A stretch of 64,000 bases of DNA from Phycomyces nitens (lineage: Eukaryota; Mucoromycota; Mucoromycetes; Mucorales; Phycomycetaceae). The position numbers were made by a program, and so were the translations under genes. The stretch covers positions 2,604,001 to 2,668,000 of the forward strand of contig JAHRBC010000005.1 of assembly GCA_022702545.1 (NCBI GenBank), in the 5' to 3' direction. The notes below the pieces were generated by a model that was given only the letters and a program-made list of their open reading frames with translations, searched no databases and had not been told where the DNA came from. Of this stretch, positions 1 through 12,720 are shown one piece after another (positions within the stretch are counted from its first letter, which is position 1; every line of letters starts with the position of its first letter).

Positions 1-3000
1 CCTTTCTAGCAACGGCCATTACAAACTCTAGGTTAAATAGAGACCCACGTTTCCTTATTTCCTTATTAATATAGCTATCCCAACGACTCCCAGAATACTT
101 TCAAGTAGTGTTAATAATAATAATCAGCTGCAGACTCCCGCAGCGCCCACAAGAGCGGAATCCTTTATTGCCACCAGGCATCCAGGCCAACGGTAAAATT
201 AGCAATGACTCTGGTGTTTATTCTTAAAACAGCAACAACTACAACAAAACGATCGCCAAGATCAAGTTGGTTTTCTATAAAGCCATTATTACAAGACCTA
301 TGGAAGTATAGGATATAATCCAAAAAAAATTGTACTAAAAGTACCATGGGAATAATTTGTACATTTTGCCCTTTTTTAACGGCTAAATCACTACAAGTCC
401 ATGATCCACGAGAGCCCATCGATTAAGCATGTACATGTGTTGAATTCTCACAGTGTTTTATCTCATGTACTTGTAGTATTGGGATATATATGTATATAGT
501 TGTCTGGCCATTAGAATAATTTCTTCATTATTTCTTCCGAAAGAAAAAAGAAAATCGATCAAGGTCAGGATAATGCCAAGTCGGATTATTACCATTTTAA
601 CATTTCTGTACAGATTTCGACAGTGTAGGCCATACTCACACCGTGTCTGCCTCTACACAAACTGCGCAAGGACCAAAGCCAAGTGCTTTACAAAAAAAAG
701 TATTTTTTATTATTAAACATCATCTCGACTGCAAATATCTTTAAAGGTTGCTGTTCTAAATGTCAATACGATCCCATGCGTGCCCGAATTATATTTTTAT
801 TTTGTATTTTAAAAGGCTTTGTTTTACAGGGTGAGATTCAAACATCCTTACATGATCATATCCCAACAGCAACACTCTTTTAGTTGTTGTTATTTGGTGC
901 CAAAGGCTGTTTGATAACACGGTCCGATCAGACGGGCTATTCATACAGTCAATCTACACACAAATAAGTGGTAGTCTATAAATAATAAGACCATGACAGT
1001 TTTCGTCCTCGTATTAGAATCGGATTCCGTAGGACCAGCTGGAAACCTGCCGATGTTGGGCCCTGGAAATAGAACCTTTTTAGTAGCGGCCGATTCAAGC
1101 AAAAGAAATGTTCAACTCAGAAGACGTACTACCACAGAGTATTACCATTTCACTGGCCCTACTCTGATTCGTGCCCGATCTTTAGAAAACAACTCAGCAA
1201 CAGGAATGGCCGAGCTTGAAAGAGACATCCCTACGTCAAAAATGGCCGATATGGGGCCAGCACCTGCTGTATCGTGATATTTTAAGCGATCTAGATGCTC
1301 TTGTCAATGCTTTATATATATATAAATATAAAATGGCAAACTGGTGGCCATGTTGTACAAAGATGACCAGAATTTGTGGTTAATGGTGGTCGCAAGTGCG
1401 CTACATACATGAACAAAGACAATCAAGTAATAAAGAGAGTATTGTATATCTATGTGTCTATTGACTTGTATTCCATATATGATGTACCGTTAAATAGATT
1501 TATAGTATCAATAGGGAGGTCTATTGGTTGTGTTTTCCTGATATAAACACATGTAACACTCGATCGTAAATTGACATTGAGGTATAGTTCCATCAAATGT
1601 AAAATGTGGGAAATAAGACCCCCTGTTGCAATTAAAAGAGGCCCTGCAGAAGCACTTCAAAGTCCAAATTGCTATGCCAACGGTTTGACAGCCCAGGCTC
1701 TGGATCTGGGGGAGGGACATTTTAATCTAAAGGAAAAAGATGCTATTGGTTGGTTCGATTTATTAAAAAAAATGTTTAAAGATCCTTGAATTCGTCCAAT
1801 AGGACACTCACAATCACCCACAACTCTTTTTTTTGCAGCCTTTTTCTTTTTAGGTTAAAATCGTGCAGTGGCAAATTTAGCCTGATCTTCCATCTAGAGC
1901 CAAAAATATTTGCTGGTTTTTGAACATACGACCATTATAGATCTACTTTTTGCAGATCTTCTTTCATGATGCTAACTCACACAAGATCCTGTCCTTGTTC
2001 CACTTGACCTCGCAAAGGTCTAATCGATAACGGAATCCTGGTTCAGAGCTTACTTTTTAAGACAGGGGTTCCCAGTTTTAGGGACAATTTGTTGGCACTT
2101 TGTATTGAGCTGTATTTTGGCTGATTAGCATATTGTTCACTGCCAAAAAAATATATACATATAAATGTTCATTTCTCGATCCCATCTCAATATCTTGAAT
2201 GCTATTCGTTGCCTTAAAAAAAGCGTGTGATATTCCTGTGAACCAGCCGGTAGGTTCTGTTGGGAAGCGCAGTGATTTTTTTTAATCATATGATTCTGGG
2301 TGGTACTAGGGTCCATTTTACAACGTTTGTAATATCTTACCAAAGAGCCATATTCTTGTCTTGATTAGAGTTACAAGTGTGGCTATCATTGAGTGGTAAA
2401 TAGCAAGAGATCAAACGGTTTGGTAATAAAAAAACACCTGTCACAAGACAAACTTTTGGTCGCAATCAAGGTTATTAGAGTTATTAGTAATACACCCTTG
2501 GTCGTCAAGGTAACATCATAAAGATTGCATTTTAATGATTACATTTGAACGATTACCTTGCACTGTTAATGATCATCTATTACCTTCAAGAACCTTCCTT
2601 TTCTTCTTTTCCTTTGTGTATATCAAACCTTATTAATGAATGCGGAATTTCCAAAAAAGTTGAATATTCCATTTTTACATGTCAACAAAATAAATAATAA
2701 TAATAATAAAAAGATGGCTGATCCAGATCGCACTTTTTATCGCATTTTTCATACAGACTAAATAGCATTCTGAATAGATCGTATATGCACAATCTCCTAG
2801 TAAAAAATAATAATGTATTCCGAAATCAACATTGCTAATTCACGAGTATAATCTATATTGTGCCTATTTATAAACATGGAGGCTTCCATGGGCAATTTAA
2901 AAAAACATTTGGGTTTAATAATCAAATACATGTATGCACACACACACACACACCTGCAACTCATCCATTGAAGCGTTTTTACATATGTATTTATCGATAT

Positions 3001-3780
3001 ATTTATATTATCGTAGAATTCTAAAAGAGCATGATTCCAATTATTGGCACCACAATGCCAAAAATCACAAGATTTTTTTTTCGATTTTTAAAAAAAAACT
3101 TTGAGCTTGATTTCCAAGCATATATTTTGAGATTTGGAACGGTACTTTTTTAAAAAAAAATACAAGCACGTTGCAGTGTGACGCTGCAAATGACATCAAT
3201 TGTAAAGGGGATGAAGCTAGTTTGTTTATATATATGAAAAATAAATAAATAATAAATATGATCATCCAATAACATACCCTTTTCCAATATCCATTTTTGT
3301 ATACGAATCCTGCTTGATTGGATTTATACCATTTAAACTAGTGTCTATATAAAGTTAGAGTGAACGCAATAGTTGCGATCAGGGGGATTGTTGCTATGGT
3401 GAGTTAGACTATATTTTGACATGCTACCATGGCAATAAGCTATTTGGAATACAAACCCCGTCCGGAAGAGGATTAGAAATCAATAAATACTATTTTTAAG
3501 TGTGTTGTCGTATTCAGATAGTCAATTCTCAGGTACGCTTTGGCCATCACTTTATGATTTATATACATATAAAAAAAAGAAACTCCAACCGCAGTCTGCG
3601 TTTATGACGACAAGTGGGGCTATTTCCCCAAAAAAGGAATTTTGTCGGGATTCTAATAAAAAGCATTCTCTATGGAAGGTCGGAGGGGATTTATGATGTT
3701 CCATGACATCATAGAAGACTCAAGTGGCTGAAGACCTTTATTAGAAATTGAAAAAAGCTTCAGAGTCCGACTTTTTCTAA
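1..3780. other. AT-rich intergenic region, no supported gene
   Basis: No open frame here has recognisable domain content or a convincing exon/intron chain. The region holds short A/T runs, a (TAA)n tract near 2690-2710 and a short (CA)n near 2938-2954. A 94-codon ATG frame at 993-1277 is the best candidate, but it resembles nothing I know and is not annotated as a gene. Confidence 0.5.
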
Positions 3781-3786
3781 ATTACT

Positions 3787-3793
3787 TATAAAG
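3787..3793 (+). promoter_or_regulatory. TATA-like box upstream of small ORF
   Basis: The sequence TATAAAG lies about 100 bp upstream of the ATG at 3892. This is suggestive only, because the whole region is AT-rich. Confidence 0.3.
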
Positions 3794-3891
3794 TGAATTG
3801 TCGATTGCCACCAGCCATTATTATTTACCTTTTTACCATCTTGCTTTGCTTTATCCACCTTTCCACAAGCCACCTCCAAAACAACCACATA

Positions 3892-4089
3892 ATGGCCACC
3901 ACCCAATCAAAGCCTCATGTCATCATTCGCGGATCCCAGGCAAATATCACAAATACGCTCACTCGGGAAGATCTCCTCAGGCTGGCCAGAGATGAATATG
4001 CACGCCAATTATGCAAATTCACTGCAAATCAATTGAGTCGTTACACCAGCAAATCACACACTTCTTCCACTACCAAGGACAGTGTTTAA
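3892..4089 (+). CDS. possible small hypothetical protein (65 aa)
   Basis: A 65-codon frame starts with MATTQSKPHVII and ends TTKDSV. It is hydrophilic with a probable amphipathic helix in the middle (TREDLLRLARDEYARQL). A longer in-frame version begins at a non-ATG codon near 3793, so the ATG at 3892 is preferred. Support comes from context: a TATA-like TATAAAG about 100 bp upstream and an AATAAA-type signal near 4250 downstream of an AT-rich stretch. I recognise no family. It could be a real small gene or chance. Confidence 0.35.
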   Translation: MATTQSKPHVIIRGSQANITNTLTREDLLRLARDEYARQLCKFTANQLSRYTSKSHTSSTTKDSV

Positions 4090-5559
4090 ACGGCATTCAC
4101 TATATATATATAATTATATATATATATACATCTTTCCATTTCCTGTACATACACATACACGTATATAAGCATTTATTTATATTTTACTTATATATATATG
4201 TATTATACATTACTTTCTCTTTTCAATTGTACATAGAATCTCCATTAAACAATAAATTACCATCAAGGAAAAGCAAAAAAAAACCAAAGATACTTATTAC
4301 CCCTTTATTATTGACCAATCCATTGGTCAGAATTTTTGACTCAATTTGATATTCACACCGTGCTTCCAACAGACAAATGTCGCAGTCAATCAGAATCGAT
4401 GTCGCTGGCCAATCAAAAAGTGGATCTCGTATTTTCTTAAATGGAAGCCAATTCTTTTTTTTTGGAAATTATGTCGTGTTACAATGATTTATTGCCACAC
4501 AGAATTGATTTGTATAAAAGTAGGCCCTTTTTCAAATGCATTGATCTCTTTCTCTTTTTTCAAAAAACAAATTCAAATTCAAGTTCAAGATGGGTACAGT
4601 ACTTATTTTTATTTGAATACGAAAATGGCATTGATCCCAACGGAATATAGCGTAAAGAGAATGAATTTATTGTAAACACTTGCAACTCATGTGCGAGCAC
4701 TTGAATGTGGCTCAATGGAATCTTTTCTGGACTGCCCAATGTGGAGGGAAAAGTGTACGAGTCCATTAGCCGCAGCACAACAGTCGAATATTCACATTCA
4801 AAACTGCTCAGAGATGAGTAAAACAGTATAATATGGGCCCTGATAGCATCTCTGAGATTCGTAAGAGTAGGTTGCAAATGTACACTCTCCAAAAAAAAGG
4901 GGGCATTTCAAACCAACCAATATCAGAATACTTTCTTATTATTATTTGTTTTCTTTTGCCTTTAAAACCAAAACTACATTACCAAAACCCTCATATCAGT
5001 TGATAAACGAGTCAAAAGAACCACACATCACCATGAGTTTTCAGAGTTTCTTTATGGAGGAACTATTTGCATTTACAAGGCCAACAATTCCTCAGGAAAT
5101 AAGTCCTCATGGACATTCCTTGATCAACGATTAGACGCATCATACCTAGTTTAAAGAAGCAGAGGCAGAGGGGGGCAAAAAGGGTCGCTGCATGAACAGG
5201 TTGGGTGTTTGAAAAAACCCAATGGACCAGATCACCTTTATAAGCATCTTTTAAATAATTGCACATAAAATTACTCTAGAGTCCATCTTTTCTGGTTTGT
5301 TGAATAGTTTTTTAATCCATTGAACAACCAATGTCCATAAACTGACCCAGAGTTATCGACTATTTATTGAAAGATCCAAGTGCATATTTTATGAGATAAT
5401 GTTGACATAATACAATTATTTGCACTCTGGAAAATACTTTTTTATATATGAATAGTGTGCCTCGTCAAAATCAAAAGCTGAAATAATTGGCTTAACAAGA
5501 TATTGACAAGCATTTACAAATTAACTCCAATTTCCAAGGTGGGTTATCACCACACCCAC

Positions 5560-6500
5560 ACACAACGTTGTTATTTCCTCGACAATGGGACAGAGATAGC
5601 GATTCATCTCACTTGTCTTAAGCTCATCTTGTCCTGGCAGCAGACCTATAAGAACAGCATTATCATTCTTGTAACGATCCTCTCTCGGCAGATTGTTAAT
5701 GGAGAGGCAAATGGCTCCACAAGAGTATGTTACTCTATCGAATGGTTAGAACCAATCGATGTTCAAGGTGAGCGTCAAAGAGCGCTCGTGTGCTGAAAAT
5801 GGCTCATCGGTACTGTCTTTGAGCAGGCTCCATTTATTGCTGTCATGAATCTCAGACATCATGTCTGGAATAGATGGCCTATGTTTCCAGTGATATACAG
5901 CTATCTTGAATCCAGGGCAACGAAAATTATAGAGAGGATATTGTTGTTAAAGGTATGTATATATAGGCCTTCTTTGGAGATATCTCTCTCTCTCTCTCTG
6001 CGATTCCAAGAAAAGTGGGGCTCCTCACTTGCTTGCAAAACTCTTCTTGAATTCACGATATTGTGAAACACCTTTAGCTCACAATGTGCTTGGTGACACT
6101 GGTAACACACCACAAAGCGTCTGACTCCTTTGATCAAGACACTAAACCCTGTCAAAGAATAGAGACCGTCCACGCTCAATGTAAGACGGAAGGACTCAAA
6201 GTGGGCCAAAACTTCATTGATAAATTTGATCAGCACAACACCACCAGAATGAACAACATATTTGGAAATGAAAAACGCAGCAAAAGATTCAATAAAGGCA
6301 TGGGTAGGGTTGGTTGGCATGTCAGAAGAAGCAAGTTGATCTATTGGATCAGTGTATTAATACCCGCTGTCTCGTTTGAGATATTTGTCCTTTACTAACC
6401 ATGAACACCTTTAAACTCATCCTCAGAACCATCTGAATAGATTGATTCAGCGCCATCAACTTCTTCAAGATCAATTGGAGAAAGAGGTAGTTCATCAATA
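5560..6500 (-). pseudogene. degenerate CACTA/Tnp2-like transposase relic
   Basis: Read on the minus strand, pieces of a transposon protein appear in order. There is an acidic N-terminal stretch near 6480-6400 (EEVDGAESIYSDGSEDEF), then a block at 6320-5990 with a C-x2-C/H motif (VVCYQCHQAHCELK). A block at about 5800-5565 reads LNIDWF, a stop, then PFDRVTYSCGAICLSINNLP and later LIGLLPG and CPIVEE. The NIDWF..G-AI-L-I-NLPR..R-K-N--L-GL-PG pattern matches, from memory, transposases of the tnp2/CACTA-like type common in Mucoromycota. The in-frame stop, frame breaks and missing C-terminal catalytic half show that it is dead. Confidence 0.6.
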
Positions 6501-7349
6501 TTTTTGTATGGTGCATTCGGACTTAGATATCAACTTTTTTACGCACTTTTCAAAAGCCTAAGACTTTTGCAAAAATAAATATATCAAAAATCTGAGCCGC
6601 GCGTTAGAAAGCCATAGTATTGATTAATGTATCCCACGGCTTCATTTTTAATTAAATGGCGTTAAAGAAAATCCTTAGTGTTTTAAAGATATGCTGGTAA
6701 GCGACAATTACATAGCGGAGATCATAATTATATTTTGCAGTATGTCGGATGTTAAATATCATTATTTTTTACCTGCGGAGTTTTATCAAACGAAATTGAA
6801 ACAAATTCGACAAAAGTCAATAGTTAAAGCTAAATGCACCATATAAAAAAGAATTAGACAATTGAATATTCTATTACATTATCAAGTATAGATAGATAAT
6901 ATATGTTCAACATCAATTTCCATATCGACATTTATCATTGGCACTTTTGCAGTCAATGTTATAAAATAAACTGTTGTATGTTTTATTACAAGCTGAAGCG
7001 CGCATTTATTCGTTTTTTTTTTGTTAAAATATAACTGTCAAGATACAATGTATATGCCCAATAAAACACTCTTTATATTATCATCAGCGCCAAAAATGCT
7101 AAAAGCTTATTGAGGTGAGTTATTCTCAATTTTGGATCAAATAATATTTAATTTTACCAAAGATGAAAACAAGATATTTGTAATGTGTATCATTCATAGA
7201 ATTTAAGGATTGTGTTCAATTGCACTTTTTGAGATACAATTGGTGTTGTATTGGCGTTTAATGACATTGGCAGACACACAATTATGGAGATTGTAATTAT
7301 AGCAAAATACGCCTTGGAATATGCCAACAAAGGCATTACAGATTGTGAG

Positions 7350-7350
<1 letters not shown>

Positions 7351-7384
<34 letters not shown>
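7351..7384. repeat. (TG)n microsatellite
   Basis: An uninterrupted TG dinucleotide run of about 17 units lies in intergenic DNA. Open frames reading T-H-T-H or V-C-V-C through it are artefacts. Confidence 0.9.
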
Positions 7385-7385
<1 letters not shown>

Positions 7386-8308
7386 TTTCGCCTCTCTTGA
7401 AAAGGCAGACTTGGCCAAGGTCTTTCTCTCCAAAAGTTCCTATAAATGCTAGATAAAAAAAACAGTAATAAAAAAAAAGAGTCAATATATCGAATTATAT
7501 GGCATTCGTTTTGAGGTGAGCATGTAGCTCTTGCGATGACGGTCTGGTGGCCAAGTCTATGATCTAACCTGCTCCCCACATTGTCCTACCCCAACACTAA
7601 TGCTACTGTGATCTCATGTTATTCCCTTGGGAATGATCGAAATATCCATGTCGCTTGGTACAAAATGGCTTTGCTCTATAGCTCTTACCATAAGCCTGGG
7701 TAATATTTCTCTGACTGCCCTGAACAGAAATCAAGCGTCTTTTGGAAGTCCAATACACTTAGACATCTTTGTACTCGCTGTCATACAAAAAAAAAAGAAC
7801 ACGCATAGACTTAAACGAACACAATCTGACTTTTCAGATATTTCTGGTAACGGGAGAATGGCAAGACTTCATCTAACAAAGCTAGCCTCTTTATCAATTC
7901 CAAATTTCCAGGGTTTTCTATCTGCTAAATTCTTTTCACTTCTTCCTGACCCGATCAAAAACACTAGCCCTTCTATCCCTTTCTCAAAGACCAATTCAAC
8001 TCCAAACCCTTTCCAATTTTCCTCTCCCTCCCAACAGTCCTTTTAAAAAGGAGATCCAGACGGGGCTGTGCCTTGGTACTCTCTTGTACATCCCTTTTAC
8101 CTTTCTAATAAACCACGTTCATCAACGCTGGTTTGACCAACCAATACAAAAAAAATTGGTTTTTTTGGAAGGACTGTATTGCTGGGTCTGGAAGGGTCAT
8201 ATCTCATTAAATAGACAGTCACAGAATAGCCCGTTTAAGATTTGTACACTCAAAGCCTATTCGCTTTTATTATTATTCTTCATACAAAAAAAAAGAAAAG
8301 ATTAGAAG

Positions 8309-9826
8309 ATGTCCTCTGTAGATGTTCAGAACGGCCTAACGTCAACCCAAAAGACCCTCATACGCTCATGGTGGAAAAAGGCCACAGCAGCCAATCCACG
8401 GGCAGATTCATTTAGAAACATAAAGCCAATTGGTGGTAAGAATGAACATCTCTTACCCGTCTGCATCTTTATGATTCTAATATTCAACACAATTCAGAGA
8501 GAAGTGTATTTGGAACAGCCCTCTCTGAATCCATCAGATACGCCCACTCGAGCATCTCCTACATTGACAATCAACTTGGAGTCCAATGCTTTGGTATCAT
8601 TCCAACCATTATAGCCAAATGTGGTTCTTACCTTAAAGAAGAAGGTAAGCCTACCAAGTCAAACCACTGTTTCTAAACAGTGTTCTTCTTGTAGGCCTAT
8701 CTACCGAAGGCATCTTTCGTCTTGCTGGAAGTGCCAAACGTATTGGGATGCTCCAAGAAATCTTTGAGACCCCAGACCAGTATGGACTCCAATTCGATTG
8801 GATCGGATACACTGTTCATGATGCAGCAAGTGTAATGCGCCGTTTCCTCAACCATCTTCCTGAGCCTGTCATCATCCTTGATTACTACCGCCCTTTTAAG
8901 GACACAATGGGTGAGTAATTCTACTAGAAATAGGAGAATCGACATTAATGTGTCTTGTAGCAATGTCCTTTACGACCACAGAAGCAAAGGTTGATGCCTT
9001 TCAGGCTCTTATTGAGGGTCTTCCTCTCGCAAATCAATATCTTTTGCTTTATATTCTCGATATGCTTGGAATATTTTCTAGGACATGGAAGGCCACTCGA
9101 ATGGACACTGCCTGTCTTGCAGCTGTGTTTGCACCAGTAAGAAATGCTCAGGACCCCCAAAAAGACTCTAAACTCTTCAATTACAGGGTATTCTCTCACA
9201 TCCAAACGACGCCCTTAATCCGGCTGGTTACAAGGAGTCCCAGATGGTACTCGAATTCCTCATCGAGCACCAAGAGAGGTTCACAATGCCACGATCACGG
9301 ATCGCACTTGCCGAAAACTCCGTCCTGCCCAAGAATCCTAGCACAGTCTGTAGGTTTTGATCCCTTGTATTTTCTACAATCCATGTATACTTATGATCAA
9401 TAATAGCCTGTGTCCAACCGACTTCACTAAGTAGAAGTGCTTCTGCCCGTAGTAGCAAATCAATTGCAACCACATACGACGGGAGCAATGTTGACATTTC
9501 AAATTTCCCCTTGCCACCTCAAACTCCACCCAGCCTCTATACTTCTTCACCCGCATCCCGATCTGTCACCAACATGATGACCTTTATGGATTCCAACCCT
9601 CCTACACCCGGCCTCAGACGCTCCAAAACTACTCCCAATAAGAGAAATAGGTTTGGAGAACGTGAAACACAACAGGTCATATACGTAAACCGGAACGCAA
9701 GTCAAGGTCAGTTATTGTGAATAAACTGGTTGGGGGGTTATTGACATTGTTGTTCTTTTAGATGGCAAAAAGGTTGGAAGGTGGAAGTCCATCAGACGCC
9801 TGCCAACAGAAATCGACACTCTTTAA
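8309..9826 (+). CDS. Sac7/Bag7-type RhoGAP domain protein (397 aa)
   Basis: This is a GTPase-activating protein for Rho-family GTPases, probably Rho1, acting in cell-wall and actin polarity signalling. Exons by frame continuity are 8309-8435, 8498-8644, 8695-8910, 8961-9136, 9187-9349, 9407-9706 and 9762-9826, giving 397 aa. The RhoGAP domain starts at FGTALSES (about residue 46). It has the arginine-finger block STEGIFRLAGSAKRI, the conserved helix RRFLNHLPEPVI, and AAVFAPGILSHP in place of the canonical AxxFxPN. That last change is typical of the Sac7/Bag7/Rga8 fungal branch. The C-terminal third is Ser/Pro/Thr-rich (PPQTPPSLYTSSP) and probably disordered and phosphorylated. There is no LIM, PH or BAR domain. 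The start ATG gives MSSVDVQNGL; an earlier exon cannot be excluded. Confidence 0.9.
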
Positions 9827-9829
9827 TGT

Positions 9830-10096
9830 CTTGTGAAATAAACAATTACAATTACCCAAGAAGTTCCCAGTCCCAACTCCATTTGACCCTGTTGACAAAA
9901 AGGTGGGTTTCTGAAGCAATTAGTTTATTTTACTTGTTACACTGATAATTATCTCTATATTTGCTTACTATAGACCCCCTCACGCTGTCGTCCACCACTC
10001 CCAACAATACTCCTCTCCTATTTCGTTACTTCTTCTCGAGTCCACCTTTCCTAGACTCATATCTTTTGTATATTTTAGTCAATAGCTATCATTGCG

Positions 10097-10141
<45 letters not shown>

Positions 10142-11390
10142 TTATTTGCTGTATTATTTAACCAGGCCAACGCTGTCTTTTCTTTTTTTTTAAAAAAAAA
10201 TATATATATTTTCTAATTTCTCTTGCAAGAATCCAATATATATTAATACAAAATATTTAAATATTTGTATATAAATATAAGTTATTATTGAAAACACATT
10301 GTTAACCTTGTCATTCAGATTAAATGACAATAGGTATTCCAACTCTAGTATATATATGTATGTATGCAATTATTGTATGGGAAAGACAACGTTTTCACAT
10401 GCTTAAATAAAACATTATATCATCAAATAATTATTCGTTAAAGACGAACAAATATACACTTTATAGACTATGACTTGCAAGCCATTAGTTTTCTACATTT
10501 TGTTTAATAGCCAAAAAGGTAGACTTTGTTGAATAAACCATAGTTTCAACACTATCTATAGTCCCCAATGACAATAACACAGGCCATTATAATCTTCCAA
10601 TTCATGATATTGGCAACTAACATGATGATGAGAATTATACAATTAAAACCCCCAGATAAAAATAAATACGTACAAATGCGGATTTGTACTTTTTGTAAAA
10701 TGCGCCAAGTCTTTGGTTTAGAAAGTGTCGAGTGTACTGAAAGAACTATGCAGGACTCTTTGGCTATTAATAAAGCATTTAATTACTAATACTCATCATT
10801 TTATAAATCTATATGATGATTTATCTAATAGTCTCCAATTGATGACTTACGGTCGTTCCAAAAAGTAATGTCACAGTCAATTAAACAAACTCGTGTATCT
10901 TTGTATAAAGATGTATTTTTAAGATCCACACAACTTGGTTTAATGCCATTGATCCTTGGTACTCTAGTATTACTGTTCTTTTAGTTTTTTATTGGAATTT
11001 TAGCACTTGAGATTTTTATATATATAGTAAATTGGAGTCCATAGACTATATTGCTGGTCAGAATAAATGTATTTCGATTAGCACTCGTATCTATTGAGTA
11101 CTGGAGACTCTAGTGAATATCTTTTGTCTTTTTCCAATGCTGATAAATACAATTGTAAAAGAGAGTCTGACAAGACCAAATCACACGAATTATTCTGTTC
11201 AGGGTAAAGTTGATTTTTTTTTACAGTCACATCAATCTGTTTGATAATCTTGAAAAAATGATATAATTTGTTATTGTCCAACCACGCTACATCTTTTCTC
11301 TTCCTCCCTCATCTCGCGCGTTATGCTTAGTTCCCGGACCTCTACCATAAGATTACTTGCCATTATCGCTTCCATTCCCAGATCCCACCA
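9830..11390. other. AT-rich intergenic region with (ATT)n tract
   Basis: Downstream of the RhoGAP gene there is a (TTA)n run at about 10099-10138 and long A/T tracts around 10180-10215. I see no supported gene. Confidence 0.5.
10099..10138. repeat. (ATT)n trinucleotide microsatellite
   Basis: About 13 ATT units lie in the 3' flank of the RhoGAP gene. Confidence 0.9.
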
Positions 11391-11396
11391 TATAAT

Positions 11397-12460
11397 ATGA
11401 AACAGAAACACCGAGAACAAATCATGATGTCCTCTATAGCCTTAAATTGTGGAGGTCCTACAAAAACAATCTACATTTCTCAGCACATCATTAATCGAAT
11501 CAACATGCCAACTGAAGAAACCGAGGAAAGAAAAAACATTCGTGGACCCTATATGGAACGATCACTTGAAAAATACTTTGGAGTTTTTTACCTCTCAAAA
11601 GCCAATCTTTCACTTTGTAGGATTTCAAAGCTTGTTGAGATAATTATTCCTAGTGTGCAAACGATCAAAAGATGAATCAAGCTGCATGGTAGTCCATTAC
11701 CTCGAACATCAACTGGTGCTCCAAGAAAAATTGACGAGAGAGCAGAAAGACACTTGGAAAGAATTATACGGGAGGATCCATTTGCCTCGTATAATCAGCT
11801 CAGAACGGAATTAAGCAACATGGAGATCAATGTCTGTAAAGACACTGTAATCGTTTCTGTCAAGCGACTTGACTTCAAATCTTGTGTTGCTGCACATAAG
11901 ACTCGCTTAACGGAAAGACACAAGAAGAATAGACTTTGCTGGGCTAAAGAACGAGTGAACTGGACAGACGACCAATGGAATAACGTCGTTTGGTCTGATG
12001 AGTCCCGTTTCTGCTTGAACGGTAACGATTGTGGCAAGCGAGTGCTCCGAAAAGTTGGAGAAAGATATGAAGAAAGGAATACCATGTCAACAGTGAAGTG
12101 GGGAGGCGGTGGTATCATGGTCTGGTCCTTTGAAGATTGTCAAGACGGATGCTGTGAACCAAGATACATACATTGATATCTTGGCAAACACATTCCATCC
12201 TTGGTTTAAAACCATTACCGAAAGTGAGGAGAGAGACTTCATCCTTTAGGAAGACGGTGCAAGCTGCCACACAGGTAGATATGCTCGATAGTGGAAGGAT
12301 ACTCATTTGATCAGAGGTTTTGAGTGTTGACCCACTCAAAGCCCTGATTTGAAGGTGGCCTTGCGAGAAGAATGGGAGAAACTTAGCTTGGAGTATGCAG
12401 GACGTTTAGTTGGCAGTATGAGAAATAGATGCCAAGGGAGGCACAACAAAATATTAAGAT
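11397..12460 (+). pseudogene. Tc1/mariner-like transposase, broken copy
   Basis: This is a DDE-superfamily cut-and-paste transposase remnant. A long frame at 11754-12176 carries the Tc1 core: a helix-turn-helix-like N-terminal part, then KNRLCWAKERVNW, VVWSDESRF (first catalytic Asp) and VKWGGGGIMVW. Past a stop near 12177, other frames give EDGASCH (second Asp) and TQSPDLK, where the family has SPDLNPIE. A deletion there removes the third catalytic acidic residue and leads straight to REEWEKL and MRNRCQ. Stops (for example after FIL in the EDGASCH segment and near 11673) and frame changes confirm inactivation. It lies head-to-tail against the next, opposite-strand copy, which is a different subfamily by sequence. 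Confidence 0.85.
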
Positions 12461-12539
12461 GTCTTTTTATGTTTTTTTTTTTTAAAATAAATACGTTGAT
12501 ATATATTGTCATAAAACCGTTGGTTTAAACAGTGTTATA

Positions 12540-12580
12540 TACAGTGAGCGGAACAAAGTAGCGCCTCGATTTTCAGTTGC
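12540..12580. mobile_element. probable Tc1 terminal sequence
   Basis: The sequence TACAGTGAGCGGAACAAAG lies about 180 bp beyond the 3' end of the minus-strand transposase. The TA followed by CAGTG is the usual start of Tc1/mariner terminal inverted repeats. I could not find a matching inverted copy at the far end (13.7-13.95 kb), so the element is probably truncated or diverged there. Confidence 0.55.
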
Positions 12581-12720
12581 TGCATATTTTTGAAAAGGTG
12601 CATGGTTTTCATATTTGAAAAAGCATATCAAAGATACTAGTTAAGAAGCTCATATTACTACAGAACACTTATTGAACATTTTAATTTTATAATTTATAAT
12701 TTATAACAAAATATTTATTT

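Noticed and set aside
993..1277. 94-aa ATG-started ORF
   Set aside because: No family, intron pattern, signal or clear promoter; length is within chance for this region. Kept as the best unassigned frame of the first 3 kb.
7627..8046. 139-aa plus-strand ORF upstream of the RhoGAP gene
   Set aside because: Low-complexity Ser/Pro/Phe tail and no link to the RhoGAP frame by plausible splicing; probably leader or intergenic DNA.
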